DNA of 64,000 bases from Serinicoccus sediminis (GTDB lineage Bacteria; Actinomycetota; Actinomycetes; Actinomycetales; Dermatophilaceae). Positions 33,759 to 42,240 of this stretch are shown here, piece by piece (within the stretch, counting starts at the first letter, position 1; each line of letters starts with the position of its first letter). The stretch lies in the NCBI RefSeq assembly GCF_004153545.1, contig NZ_SDVA01000014.1, positions 27,534-91,533 on the forward strand, written 5' to 3'. Made by a program: the position numbers and the translations under genes. The notes below the pieces were generated by a model. The model searched no databases and had not been told where the DNA came from. It was given only the letters and a program-made list of their open reading frames with translations.

Positions 33759-35470
33759 GCACGCGCACCTACTCCTCGCTTCCGGAAATCCGTCTGGCCG
33801 GCTCCGTCCTGCCCCCCGAGCTGCTCCGGCGGGTGGTCCGGGTCGAGGTCGACGACCGGGTGGGGCTGCCGACCGTCGTCTCCGTCGTCCTCATCGACCC
33901 AGACCGGGACCTGCTCGACCTCACCGACATCGAGGTCGGCGCCGAGCTGGAGGTCTCGGCCGCACCGGTCGGTGACGAGCCGCGACGACCCATGGCCGCG
34001 TGCGAGGTGGTGTCGGTCGACATTACCTACTCCTCGCGGGAGAGCACCCTCACGGTCCGGGGGTACGACGCGTCCCACCGCTTGCACCGGTTGCGTCGGA
34101 CACGGTCCTTCCAGGACGTCACCGACGGCGACGTGCTGCGCACCGTCGCGGCCGACGCCGGCCTCGACGTGGGCACCGTGGAGGACCCAGGTCTGGTGCA
34201 CGCGCACGTGGCGCAGCTGAACCTGACCGACTGGAACTTCCTGTCCGCCAGGGCCCGGGAGTGCGGGCGGGTGCTCCGTGTCCGGCAGTCCCGGCTGGAG
34301 CTCGTCCAGCCCACCCAGGCGGCTACCGCCCCCGGACCGGGGCGGCTGCAGTTCCCCGAGGCCGGCCAGCTTGTGCTCGGCGCCAACGTGCAGTCGCTGC
34401 ACGCCCGGATCAGCTCGGCCGAGCTGCCCTCGACCGTGGAGGTGCGCGGCTGGTCGCCCGAGGCCAAAGCGGCCGTCGTGGCCCGTGCGCAGGTGACCGC
34501 ACCAGGGACCGACATCGACACCACCCCGGAGGGGCTGACCGAGGCCGTGGGGGCACCGGTGCTCGTCTGGGCGGCCACCCCGCTGTCGGACCAGGGCGAG
34601 GCCGACCGTCTGGCGTCCGCGCTCGCCGAGAGGCTCGGCAGCACGTTCGCCAGCGCCACCCTGGTCTGCCAGGGCGACCCGATGCTGCTGGCCGGCCGGG
34701 CGGTCAGTCTGGCGCTGGCCGGAGGCCTGTTCAGCGGGCGGTGGACCATCACCGCGGCGCGGCACACCTTCGACACGACCGGGTACCGCACGACGCTGCA
34801 CCTGGGTGGGGCCGCCGAGCACACCCTGGGGGCGTTCATGCCCGAACCGGTGGAGCGGCGGGGCAGCTCCCCGCTGGCCGGGGTCGTGCCCGGGATCGTC
34901 ACGGACGTCGCCGACCCGGACGCGCAGGGACGGGTCCGGGTGGCCCTGCCCTGGCTGTCCGAGGGTTACGTCAGCGACTGGGTGCGGGTGGCCCGTCCGG
35001 GGGCGGGTAAAGACCGAGGTGCCCTGCTCCAGCCAGAGGTGCAGGACGAGGTGCTCCTGACCTTCGAGCACGGCGATGCCCGCCGTCCGTACGTGCTCGG
35101 CGGGCTGCACAACGGCCCCGACGCACCACCCCTGGAGGGAGGGCGGGTGGACCCGGGATCCGGGGAGTCCGAGCTGCGCGGCGTGGTGTCCCGCCTGGGC
35201 CACCGTCTCGTTCTCGACGACGGTCCGGACTCGACCGGCCTGACCCTGGCGACCGGCAGCTCCGAGGTGAGCATCATCCTCGACGAGGCGGGCACCGGTC
35301 TGACACTTGCTGCCAAGGGGCCGGTGAGCGTCACCGGAGACACCGTCGCCGTGTCCGCGCGCTCCGTTGAGCTGACCGGTGACGCCGAGGTGTCCGTGAA
35401 GGCACCCACCGTCAACGTCACGGCGGACGGGACGCTGACGCTGCGCGGCGCCATGGTCAGGATCAACTGA
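33755..35470 (+). CDS. VgrG-like spike protein (Pvc8-like)
   Basis: 571-residue central spike. Residues 10-360 are the gp27-like hub domain (RVVRVEVDDRVGLPTVVSVVL, LTVRGYDASHRLHRL, LNLTDWNFLSARARECGR). A gp5-type OB fold starts at about 376 (GVVPGIVTDVADPDAQGRVRV), followed by a repetitive beta-helix end (VSVTGDTVAVSARSVELTGD). The length suits a simple spike without C-terminal effector extension. Followed by a PAAR-like tip gene. Confidence 0.93.
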   Translation: MSTRTYSSLPEIRLAGSVLPPELLRRVVRVEVDDRVGLPTVVSVVLIDPDRDLLDLTDIEVGAELEVSAAPVGDEPRRPMAACEVVSVDITYSSRESTLTVRGYDASHRLHRLRRTRSFQDVTDGDVLRTVAADAGLDVGTVEDPGLVHAHVAQLNLTDWNFLSARARECGRVLRVRQSRLELVQPTQAATAPGPGRLQFPEAGQLVLGANVQSLHARISSAELPSTVEVRGWSPEAKAAVVARAQVTAPGTDIDTTPEGLTEAVGAPVLVWAATPLSDQGEADRLASALAERLGSTFASATLVCQGDPMLLAGRAVSLALAGGLFSGRWTITAARHTFDTTGYRTTLHLGGAAEHTLGAFMPEPVERRGSSPLAGVVPGIVTDVADPDAQGRVRVALPWLSEGYVSDWVRVARPGAGKDRGALLQPEVQDEVLLTFEHGDARRPYVLGGLHNGPDAPPLEGGRVDPGSGESELRGVVSRLGHRLVLDDGPDSTGLTLATGSSEVSIILDEAGTGLTLAAKGPVSVTGDTVAVSARSVELTGDAEVSVKAPTVNVTADGTLTLRGAMVRIN

Positions 35471-35494
35471 GCGCGCTGGGAGAGGAGTCATCCG

Positions 35495-35899
35495 ATGGGT
35501 ACCCCGGCAGCCGTGGTCGGCGACCGGATCACGGGGACCTGCGTGGGTCACCTGGTCCCGGCCCCTATGGGGGCCACGGCCCCCGCTCCCCCGCTGCCTT
35601 TCACGGCGCCGGTCCTCCAGGGCACCGCACCCTCGGTGCTCATCCAGGGGCGGCCGGCGGTGGTCGTGGGGTCCGCCGGGGTCAACTCGCTGAGCCCGCA
35701 CGCCGGGCTGCACCCGAGCGACCCGTTCATGACACCGGTGCAGCAGCGCGGCACGGTCGCCGCCGGCAGCACGACCGTGCTGATCGAGGGCAGGGGCGCC
35801 GCCTCCACCGGTGCCCGGTGCCAGCTGTGCCTGGCCCCCGTGGGGTTGCTCCAGGGCAGCGTCACCACCGTTCTTCTCGGAGGTGGGCCAGGTGGCTGA
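35495..35899 (+). CDS. PAAR-like spike tip protein
   Basis: 134 residues, Gly/Pro/Thr-rich short beta strands (TPAAVVGDRITGTCVGH, VLIQGRPAVVVGSAGVNSL, TTVLIEGRGAASTGARC) typical of PAAR-like tips (Pvc10/DUF4280-like). It would sharpen the spike and may bind a metal. AGAGGAG precedes ATG 35495. No effector extension. Confidence 0.85.
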   Translation: MGTPAAVVGDRITGTCVGHLVPAPMGATAPAPPLPFTAPVLQGTAPSVLIQGRPAVVVGSAGVNSLSPHAGLHPSDPFMTPVQQRGTVAAGSTTVLIEGRGAASTGARCQLCLAPVGLLQGSVTTVLLGGGPGG

Positions 35900-36326
35900 C
35901 CCGTCGTTCCTCGGCTCCGGGCCGGCCTTTCCGTTCTCCGTCGACGCCGGCGGATCGGTGCTGCTGCGGCACGGCACCGACAAGGTCGAGCAGAGCATCC
36001 GGCTAATCCTGTCGACCAGGATCGGCGAACGTCCGATGCGGCCCGAATTCGGTTGCGCCGCCCACGAGCACGTCTTCGCACCCGCCGCCAGCCCCCGTAC
36101 CACCGGCAAAGTCGTGCGCGCCGTGGAGGACGCCCTGACGCGGTGGGAACCCCGGATCGACCTGCTCTCGGTCACCGCGGACCCCGGCCAGCAGGAGGGG
36201 GTCCTGGTCGTGGAGGTCGGCTATCTGGTCCGGGCCACCAACGACGTCCAAAACCTCGTGCACCCGTTCTACGCCATTCCCCCCGAGCCTGACGGGCCCG
36301 GTGCCGTCGGGGAGGCGGGGCCGTGA
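35892..36326 (+). CDS. Baseplate wedge protein, gp25/GPW family (Pvc9-like)
   Basis: 144-residue gp25-like protein. The core IRLILSTRIGERPMRPEFG and the following VEDALTRWEPRIDLLSV are the family hallmarks (lysozyme-related fold without catalytic function). GTG 35892 is used as GGAGG lies eight bases upstream and the start overlaps the PAAR gene end. Confidence 0.92.
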   Translation: MADPSFLGSGPAFPFSVDAGGSVLLRHGTDKVEQSIRLILSTRIGERPMRPEFGCAAHEHVFAPAASPRTTGKVVRAVEDALTRWEPRIDLLSVTADPGQQEGVLVVEVGYLVRATNDVQNLVHPFYAIPPEPDGPGAVGEAGP

Positions 36327-38284
36327 CGATCCCCACCCCGAACCTGGACGACCGCCGTTTCCAGGACCTCGTCGACGAGGCGAAGCGTCGGATCGCCGAC
36401 CGGTGCCCCGAGTGGACCGACCACAACGTCTCAGACCCCGGGGTGACCCTGATCGAGCTCTTTGCCCAGATGGTCGACGAGACCTTGTACCGGGTGAACC
36501 GGCTGCCGAACGCCATGCTCGTGACGATGATGAACGCGACGGGCATGCACCTGCAGGCGTCGCGGGCCGCCCGGACCGTGCTGACCTTCTGGCTCTCGGC
36601 CCCGGCGCGCTACTGGGAGTCGGTCGCGGAGGACTCTCCCGTGCTGGGCGGTCCCGGGCTGGAGGTCGCCACGGAACGCCGGGACGAGGAGGTGCCGGTG
36701 AGCTTCCGCACCACCGCCCCGGCGAGGCTGCACCGCGCAGAGGTCACCATGCGTTACACGTCGGCGACCTCTCCCCGCGGCCCGGGGTCCGATGCGCGCC
36801 TCCGGCACGAAGGCAGCGCTTTCGTGCCGGTGTTCGGCACGGGCGTCCCGCACCCCGGGGCGTCCCTGGTCCTGGAGCTGGCCCGGCCGCTGCCAGGTTG
36901 CGCGGTGAAGGTCGACCTGCAGTGCGAGGAGAACCGCGGCACCGGTGTGGTACCGGAGGACCCGCCGTGGACCTGGGAGGTATGGGGTGCCGGCGCATGG
37001 CTGCCCTGCGAGGTGGACCGCGACACGACCGGGGGGCTCAACCGCCCGGGCAGCGTCTACCTGCACGTCCCGCCGGACGCACGTCCGGCGGACGAGGGAT
37101 CGGGCTGGCTGCGCTGCCAGCTGGTGCCCGCCCGGCAGGGTCAGCCCGCCTACGAGGAGTCCCCCGCCGTGGGACGGGTCACGGCGCAGACGCTGGGGGT
37201 CAGCGTGCCCGCCGACCAGGCCGACGTCCTCGTGCGCGATGAGGTGGTGGGTGTCTCCGACGGCACGTACGGCCAGCCGCCGTTCCCGGTGCGCCGCACG
37301 CCGGTGGTGCAGGACCCGGCCGGCGGACCTCTGCTCATGGCCGGGCAGGACCCTATCCCCTGGACACCCGTGCCCAGCCTCGCCTCCAGCCGTGAGACGG
37401 ACCGGCACTACCTGCTGGACCGGGTAGGTGGGCAGGTCCGGCTCGGCGTTGCAGTGCGACAGTCAGACGGACGGGTGCGCCGGTACGGCCAGGTCCCGCC
37501 GGCGGGAGCACCGCTGCGGCTGGTCGAGTATCGCGTCGGGGGCGGATCCAAGGGCAACGTGCGGGCCGGAGCCGTGCAGGTGCTGCGCTCCCCGGTGCCG
37601 CACGTGCGCTCGGTGGAGAACCGGCACGCGGCGCGCGGCGGGGTGGACGCGGAGAGCGTGGAGCAGGCCACGTCCCGGTTGCCGGTGTTCCTTCGGCAGC
37701 GCACCCGGGCCGTGACCCTGGCCGACTACGTGGACCTGGCGCTGGACGCCAGCGTCGCGGTGGCCCGCGCCCACGCCCTCGACGAGAGCAGCCCCTTGAA
37801 CGGTCCGGTGGTGCGGGTGGTGCTGCTGCCCCCCCTCCCCCCTGACGCCGGGCTCGGCGCACCCCTCGACCCGCGCGAGCTGGTGCCGGCGGACGAGACC
37901 ATGACCGACGTCACCCGTTACCTGGACGGGCGGCGGCTCGTCGGCACCAAGGTGCTGGTCACCACCGCGCTTCCCGTGCATCTCGGCGTGACCGCCCGGG
38001 TCACCACGGGGCCCTCGGCCGACCGGCGGCAAGTCGAGGCGGACGCCCAGCGCCGGTTGTACCGGTTGCTGCACCCGCTGGTCGGTGGCGAGGACGGGAC
38101 CGGCTGGCCGTTCGGGCGGACCGTGCGGGCGGCTGACTTGTATGCCGTGCTGCAGCACGTGCCCGGAGTGACGCGGGTCGACGCGGTCATCCTGCGCGAC
38201 CGGCGCGACATCGAGGTGGCGCAGGTCGAGGTCCCGCCCCACGGGATCCCGCTGACGACCGGTCACCAGATCGAGGTCTCATGA
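36323..38284 (+). CDS. Baseplate J-like assembly protein (Pvc11-like)
   Basis: 653-residue wedge protein. The start PNLDDRRFQDLVDEAKRR and DHNVSDPGVTLIELFAQMVDETLYRVNRLP (in pieces about residues 30-65) match the putative baseplate assembly family of eCIS. The gpJ-like core (RQRTRAVTLADYVDLALD, ARAHALDESSPLNGPVVRV) is in the last third. Triggers sheath contraction together with gp25 and tail protein I. Coupled by overlaps on both sides. Confidence 0.93.
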   Translation: MTIPTPNLDDRRFQDLVDEAKRRIADRCPEWTDHNVSDPGVTLIELFAQMVDETLYRVNRLPNAMLVTMMNATGMHLQASRAARTVLTFWLSAPARYWESVAEDSPVLGGPGLEVATERRDEEVPVSFRTTAPARLHRAEVTMRYTSATSPRGPGSDARLRHEGSAFVPVFGTGVPHPGASLVLELARPLPGCAVKVDLQCEENRGTGVVPEDPPWTWEVWGAGAWLPCEVDRDTTGGLNRPGSVYLHVPPDARPADEGSGWLRCQLVPARQGQPAYEESPAVGRVTAQTLGVSVPADQADVLVRDEVVGVSDGTYGQPPFPVRRTPVVQDPAGGPLLMAGQDPIPWTPVPSLASSRETDRHYLLDRVGGQVRLGVAVRQSDGRVRRYGQVPPAGAPLRLVEYRVGGGSKGNVRAGAVQVLRSPVPHVRSVENRHAARGGVDAESVEQATSRLPVFLRQRTRAVTLADYVDLALDASVAVARAHALDESSPLNGPVVRVVLLPPLPPDAGLGAPLDPRELVPADETMTDVTRYLDGRRLVGTKVLVTTALPVHLGVTARVTTGPSADRRQVEADAQRRLYRLLHPLVGGEDGTGWPFGRTVRAADLYAVLQHVPGVTRVDAVILRDRRDIEVAQVEVPPHGIPLTTGHQIEVS

Positions 38285-39123
38285 CGCAGCACCCCGGCGA
38301 GATCACCCCGCGCAGCGTGCGGGGGGCGTCGTGGCGTCCGACCATGTTCGACCGGCTACCGGCCGTGTACCGCGACCCCGTCAGGTTCCGGCCCACCCAC
38401 CTCGTGGATCCCGGCCCCGGGGAGCAGCTGCGGGCCGTGCGTGAGGAGGACATGCTCGATCTGGGCTCGGAGGGTGACGTCACCCGGGTGCTGCAACAGG
38501 CACTGGCCGTCGCGCGCCACGATCCCGGCCCGGCGGACGGCGCCTACGGGCCGCGGACGCAGGACGCAGTGCGCGCCTTCCAGCGACAGCGGGGGCTGAC
38601 CGTCGATGGGATCGTCGGGCCGGAGACCGTCGGCGAGCTGACCGCGCCCTTCCTGCAGCGCTTCCTCGACGGGCTGCAGGACGTCTTCGACCCCGTACTG
38701 AGCACGCTCGACAACCTGGCCGCCTATCTGACCGTGGACACCGCGCCGGGCCCCTTCCTGCGGTGGCTCGCCTGGGTGGTCGGCGCGCAGTCCTCCGTCG
38801 CCGACGACGCCGCCCAGGACCGGCTTCTCGTCGCGCGAGCGCTGGAGCTGTATCGGCAGGGAGCCACCCGGCAGGGCATCGCCGAGATCGTCGGCACCCA
38901 CTTGGGTCTGGCGCCCGAGCGGGTAGGGGTCACCGACGGCGGGGACACGGCGTGGGACCCCGACCCGCACGCGGTCGTCACCGGTGAGGGATCCAGCCAC
39001 GTGACGGTCGAGGTGCCGCGGGACGCTGTCCCCGACCCCGGGAGGTGCATGGGACCGCTGCGTGAGGTGGTCGCGCGCACCCTGCCCGTCGGGCTCACCG
39101 TCGAGGTGGTGCTGACCGGATGA
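38281..39123 (+). CDS. Tail protein I (Pvc12-like) with inserted peptidoglycan-binding domain
   Basis: 280-residue baseplate wedge protein of the P2 gpI/TIGR02242 type. The family start MFDRLPAVYRDP (residues 22-33) and the continuation FLQRFLDGLQDVFDPVLSTL (from about 124) are both there, but they are split by residues 62-120, a complete PG_binding_1 domain (DGAYGPRTQDAVRAFQRQRG, TVDGIVGPETVGEL). The rest (FLRWLAWVVGAQ, LYRQGATRQGIAEIVGTHLG) is normal. The insertion would place a cell-wall-binding module on the baseplate, an unusual arrangement. Confidence 0.88.
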   Translation: MTQHPGEITPRSVRGASWRPTMFDRLPAVYRDPVRFRPTHLVDPGPGEQLRAVREEDMLDLGSEGDVTRVLQQALAVARHDPGPADGAYGPRTQDAVRAFQRQRGLTVDGIVGPETVGELTAPFLQRFLDGLQDVFDPVLSTLDNLAAYLTVDTAPGPFLRWLAWVVGAQSSVADDAAQDRLLVARALELYRQGATRQGIAEIVGTHLGLAPERVGVTDGGDTAWDPDPHAVVTGEGSSHVTVEVPRDAVPDPGRCMGPLREVVARTLPVGLTVEVVLTG

Positions 39124-40043
39124 CTGACGGAACGTCGCGGGATGGCGGTCCGGACCGAGGCGGTAGCCCGGGACGTATCAGGATCGAGGCCGAGGCGCCG
39201 ACGGCCCCCCTCGTCACGGGCTCAGCCCAGCGCCTGACCGTCACCGTGGTCAACGACGGGCCGGAGGTCGAGCAGGTCGCGCTGGACCCCTCCGGTCTGC
39301 TGGCGCGCTGGGTGGTGCTCGACCCGCCGGTCCTGAGGCTCTGGCCGCGCCAGCAGGGCCAGTCCGTCTTGACCGTGCACCTGCCGGCCGGGTCGGAGCC
39401 GCAGGCTGGACCGAGCACCCTGGTCCTGGTGGGACGCACCGGTGATGGTCAGCACACCGTGGTGCAGGTACAGGTGGAGGTGGCGGTGACGGTGCAGGTC
39501 GAGGTGTCGCGACCGCGCCCGCACGCGCTGGAGACGCCGCGCCGGGCCAAGGTGGACCTCCAGATCACGAACGGGAGCAACGTACCGGTGCAGGTCCACG
39601 TGAAGGTCACCGACCGTGAGGGCCGCCTGCACCAGCAACGTCCGCGTTCGCCGTTCCATCTCGCAGCCGGGGAGTCCGCCGGCGTGGGCGTGGTGCTGGC
39701 CTGGCGGAAACCGGTGTGGCGGGGACGGGCCGTGCCCCACGACTACGTGGTCACCGCGGCCGTGCGCCACAACGCTGTGGCCGGACCGGCCACGGCGGGC
39801 CAGCAGGAGCCGCGCACCGTCAGCGGCGTGCTCGTGCAGGCACCGCTCCTTCGGACGTGGTGGCTGCTGGTCTGGTTGGGCCTGGCGCTGGCGACCTGGC
39901 AGTCGAGCGGTGGCTGGGGGTGGATCCTGGGCCCGTTGACCCTAGCGTGGACGATTTTCGTGCTCGCCCGGGTCACGCACAGGCTGCTGGTCGTCCGCCG
40001 GGGGGACCCGAGGGCCGACGCCGCACGGACCAGGCTGTCCTGA
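39120..40043 (+). CDS. Ig-like membrane protein of the CIS cluster
   Basis: 307 residues. Two Ig-like or COG1470-like beta domains (about 18-125: IEAEAPTAPLVTGSAQRLTV; about 130-235: KVDLQITNGSNVPVQVHVK) precede two transmembrane helices (about 242-260 and 266-286) and a short basic tail. Ig-like proteins of this sort recur in actinobacterial eCIS loci. No signal peptide is evident, so the N-terminal domains may be cytoplasmic, giving a possible membrane dock for the particle (inference). ATGA overlap with tail protein I. Confidence 0.72.
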   Translation: MTDGTSRDGGPDRGGSPGRIRIEAEAPTAPLVTGSAQRLTVTVVNDGPEVEQVALDPSGLLARWVVLDPPVLRLWPRQQGQSVLTVHLPAGSEPQAGPSTLVLVGRTGDGQHTVVQVQVEVAVTVQVEVSRPRPHALETPRRAKVDLQITNGSNVPVQVHVKVTDREGRLHQQRPRSPFHLAAGESAGVGVVLAWRKPVWRGRAVPHDYVVTAAVRHNAVAGPATAGQQEPRTVSGVLVQAPLLRTWWLLVWLGLALATWQSSGGWGWILGPLTLAWTIFVLARVTHRLLVVRRGDPRADAARTRLS

Positions 40044-40205
40044 TCGGCCGTCCTGGCCGCGCCGCCCTGCCCGGTCGCGCTGCCCGGTCGCCCCGGTGGG
40101 CCGTCCGTCGGGGCAGGATCGGCCGCCGGACGGGCAGCCTCACCGTCGACCCGTTGCGTCGGCGTCCGCGACGGCGGGACGGTGGAGGCTCGACACAAGG
40201 AGGTG

Positions 40206-40400
40206 ATGACGGTGACCGCGACGTCCGGCCCGTCAAGCACGCAGGACCAGGATCCGGGGCCCGACCTAGACCCCCACGACGCCATTGAGGATGCGCAGGA
40301 CTCCGACGACCGGCCCGAGGACCTTCGCGAGGTCACGGACCCGTCGGACCCCAGCTTCGTTGAGCCGTTCGACGACGCGACCGGACCGGCAGGAGGGTGA
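40206..40400 (+). CDS. Small acidic protein of the CIS cluster
   Basis: 64-residue, strongly acidic and probably disordered protein rich in Asp, Pro and Ser. AAGGAGG at 40197-40203 precedes it. ATG 40206 is very close to this site, and GTG 40212 two codons later has better spacing and may be the real start. No family recognised. It lies four bases before the hydrolase gene, suggesting co-translation. Confidence 0.5.
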   Translation: MTVTATSGPSSTQDQDPGPDLDPHDAIEDAQDSDDRPEDLREVTDPSDPSFVEPFDDATGPAGG

Positions 40401-40403
40401 GCG

Positions 40404-41138
40404 ATGGCGATCCACCAAGGCCCCTACGTGGGGGCACGCAACTGCACGGATGGCCCCACCGCCGGCGCCCGGGCGCTGATGTCCTGGTACCTCGGCGCCT
40501 ACGCCGACGAGGGCGGGACCAACCTGGGCATCTACAACTGCCGCACCGTCCGCGGTGGGTCCACCACGTCGCTGCACGGGGAGGGCCGGGCCTGCGACCT
40601 CGGCAACCCGGTCGGCGCTGCGTGGCAGGAGCAGCTGGCGGACCTGCTCGTGGACAACAGTGCCGAGCTGGAGATCCAGTGCGTCATCTTCAACCGGCGC
40701 ATCTGGTCCAACGCTCACCCCAACCGTGGCTGGCGCCCATACGGGGGACGGAGCCCGCACACAGACCACATCCACGCCGAACTGACCTGGGAGGGTGCTC
40801 GCACGCTGACGGCCGAGCGTATCCGCGACGTTCTCGGTGACCCCTCCCCGACCCGGGGCGGCGGCGGCGGTGGCGGTGGTGCCGGGTCGTTCCCGACGAC
40901 CGGCCGGCTGCTCAGGCTGACCTCACCCCTGATGCGTGGCGACGACGTGCGTCAGGTGCAGCAGCGGCTGGTGGACCTCGGTTACGCCCTTCCCAGGTTC
41001 GGCGCCGACGGGATGTACGGCGAGGAGACGGCCCAGGCGGTCCACCAGCTGCAGGCCACCGCTGGCTTGGCCGCAGACGGCGTCGTGGGCCCCCGGACAC
41101 GGGCGGCGCTGGCCACCGGGGTCCGTGGCCACTCCTAG
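40404..41138 (+). CDS. M15-like peptidoglycan hydrolase with peptidoglycan-binding domain
   Basis: 244 residues. Residues 1-145 carry the zinc-peptidase signatures SLHGEGRACD (SxHxxGxAxD) and HTDHIHAEL, typical of M15/VanY-like D,D-carboxypeptidases. A Gly linker (about 153-160) follows, then a PG_binding_1 domain (about 170-240: GDDVRQVQQRLVDLGY, DGVVGPRTRAAL). No signal peptide is present, so export would have to be by the injection particle or by lysis. It ends the CIS operon and may open the cell wall for firing or release. Confidence 0.8.
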   Translation: MAIHQGPYVGARNCTDGPTAGARALMSWYLGAYADEGGTNLGIYNCRTVRGGSTTSLHGEGRACDLGNPVGAAWQEQLADLLVDNSAELEIQCVIFNRRIWSNAHPNRGWRPYGGRSPHTDHIHAELTWEGARTLTAERIRDVLGDPSPTRGGGGGGGGAGSFPTTGRLLRLTSPLMRGDDVRQVQQRLVDLGYALPRFGADGMYGEETAQAVHQLQATAGLAADGVVGPRTRAALATGVRGHS

Positions 41139-41722
41139 CTCGTGCTGCACCGCGTCGACAGCGGCCGTGCCATCCGCTCCTCGCCCAGGTCTCGCACTCA
41201 CGCCCGGTCGGCACGACCGTGGAGGTGGCGGCTCCGGCAGCCGACCGGGTCGCCCTCTCCCCCGAGGTGCGGGGTGCGGCCATGGACCACTCTCGACGCA
41301 GCCGGCCGGTCCAGGTGTTGACCAACGGCGAGGACGTCGGGCGCAGCGTCGCCTGGTAGGTGGGGACGTAGTCAGCGGAGGACATCCGGCGGTCGAGGTC
41401 CAGCTTGCCGACGTGACGGTGACCGGTGGCCACGCCGTCATTTGGGTGCGCGGGACGAGCTTGAGCTGAAAGACCTCGGAACCTACGACGGCAGCCTGGC
41501 CAACGCCGACGAGGCCGCCGGACCGCTCGCGCTGGTGGCAGGTGATGTGCTCCGCCTCGGCGCGACTGAGCTGCAGCTGGGCACAGTGAACCTCAGCAGC
41601 GGTTGCCAGAACACCGGTCCCGGGAGCCAGCTCGTCGGCCAGTTCTGCGCGACGAGGTCGCCTGTGTGAGGCTTCTGCCATCGCCAGTCCACTTCTGACC
41701 ATCTTTGTCCGGACGCACGAAA
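41139..41722. other. Degenerate stretch between CIS cluster and integrated element
   Basis: No intact gene is convincing. Short open frames on both strands show coding-like GC bias but no start signals or domains, so these may be remnants of one or two lost genes. It is host sequence, lying outside the element boundary. Confidence 0.4.
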
Positions 41723-41757
41723 CCCCCAGATCCGCGTCCTTTTGCAGATTCTGGGGG
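41723..41757 (-). terminator. Displaced original ssrA terminator
   Basis: CCCCCAGA at 41723-41730 pairs with TCTGGGGG at 41750-41757. The surrounding 100 bp resembles the region beside ssrA at 61819-61908, which has the same hairpin position relative to the repeat. This copy is the host terminator left behind when the element entered the 3' end of ssrA. Confidence 0.65.
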
Positions 41758-41772
41758 CTGCGGTGCGACAAG

Positions 41773-41810
41773 CCGCACAGCGTGAGACACGTGGGTGGAG
41801 GTGGCGGGAA
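41773..41810. repeat. attL: direct repeat of the ssrA 3' end
   Basis: 38 bases identical to 61871-61908; with one mismatch the repeat extends leftward to 41762. It includes the complement of the tmRNA acceptor end (GTGGGTGGAGGTGGCGGGAA), after which the two copies diverge at 41811, where the other copy continues into tmRNA. This marks the distal boundary of the element. Confidence 0.88.
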
Positions 41811-41859
41811 ACTCCTCGCTAACGCTCTGAACAGCATGGATGCTCGCGAACACTCCCCC

Positions 41860-41877
41860 GTGTCAGCCCTGTGTCAG
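41860..41877. promoter_or_regulatory. Candidate integrase arm sites, left end
   Basis: GTGTCAG occurs twice with an 11-bp period (41860 and 41871), each copy on the same face of the helix. A similar pair, GTGTGACAG with the same period, lies just inside the right boundary at 61748-61767. Placement at both ends suggests arm-type integrase or excisionase sites (inference). Confidence 0.4.
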
Positions 41878-41919
41878 TTTGATCGGCGGATTCGGCACCT
41901 TTCCCACGAGACAGGTCCT

Positions 41920-42240
41920 TCACAGCTGACGGAGGCGATCGGCCAAGGGACCGAGCTGGTTGTCGACGATGTCGAGGATCAACTCGGCATCGACACGGAA
42001 GTACTCGTGCACGACGACGTTGCGCAGTCCCGCGATCGCTCCCCATGGGACCTCCGGCGCCCGATCGCGTGTCTCGCTGGGAAGTACCCGCACCGCCTCC
42101 CCGATCACGGCCAAGTTGCGCAACACCGCGTCGTAGGCCATCTCCTGGAGTTCGCCGGACGCAAGATGCTGGGTGTAGCCCTGGCATCGTTCGACCGCAT
42201 GCAGGATGTCGGCGAAGCGTTCCTGCTCGGATCGCGTCAC
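41920..42240 (-). CDS. hepT: HepT-family toxin (DUF86, HEPN RNase)
   Basis: 106-residue HEPN-fold ribonuclease-type toxin. The catalytic RX4HXY motif is present as RNVVVHEY about residue 73-80. It follows its antitoxin gene with a four-base overlap. In characterised MntA-HepT systems the nucleotidyltransferase AMPylates or oligo-AMPylates the tyrosine of this motif to silence the toxin. Likely stabilises the element. Confidence 0.9.
   Translation of the reverse strand: MTRSEQERFADILHAVERCQGYTQHLASGELQEMAYDAVLRNLAVIGEAVRVLPSETRDRAPEVPWGAIAGLRNVVVHEYFRVDAELILDIVDNQLGPLADRLRQL

Noticed and set aside
21628..41138. Prophage or type VI secretion system
   Set aside because: No capsid, portal, terminase or integrase genes, and no TssJLM membrane complex or ClpV. 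The DUF4255 protein, Pvc15-type ATPase and LysM hub identify an eCIS-type locus.
41139..41700. Additional CIS cargo gene after the hydrolase
   Set aside because: Open frames on either strand are short, lack ribosome-binding sites and show no recognisable fold; more likely remnants.
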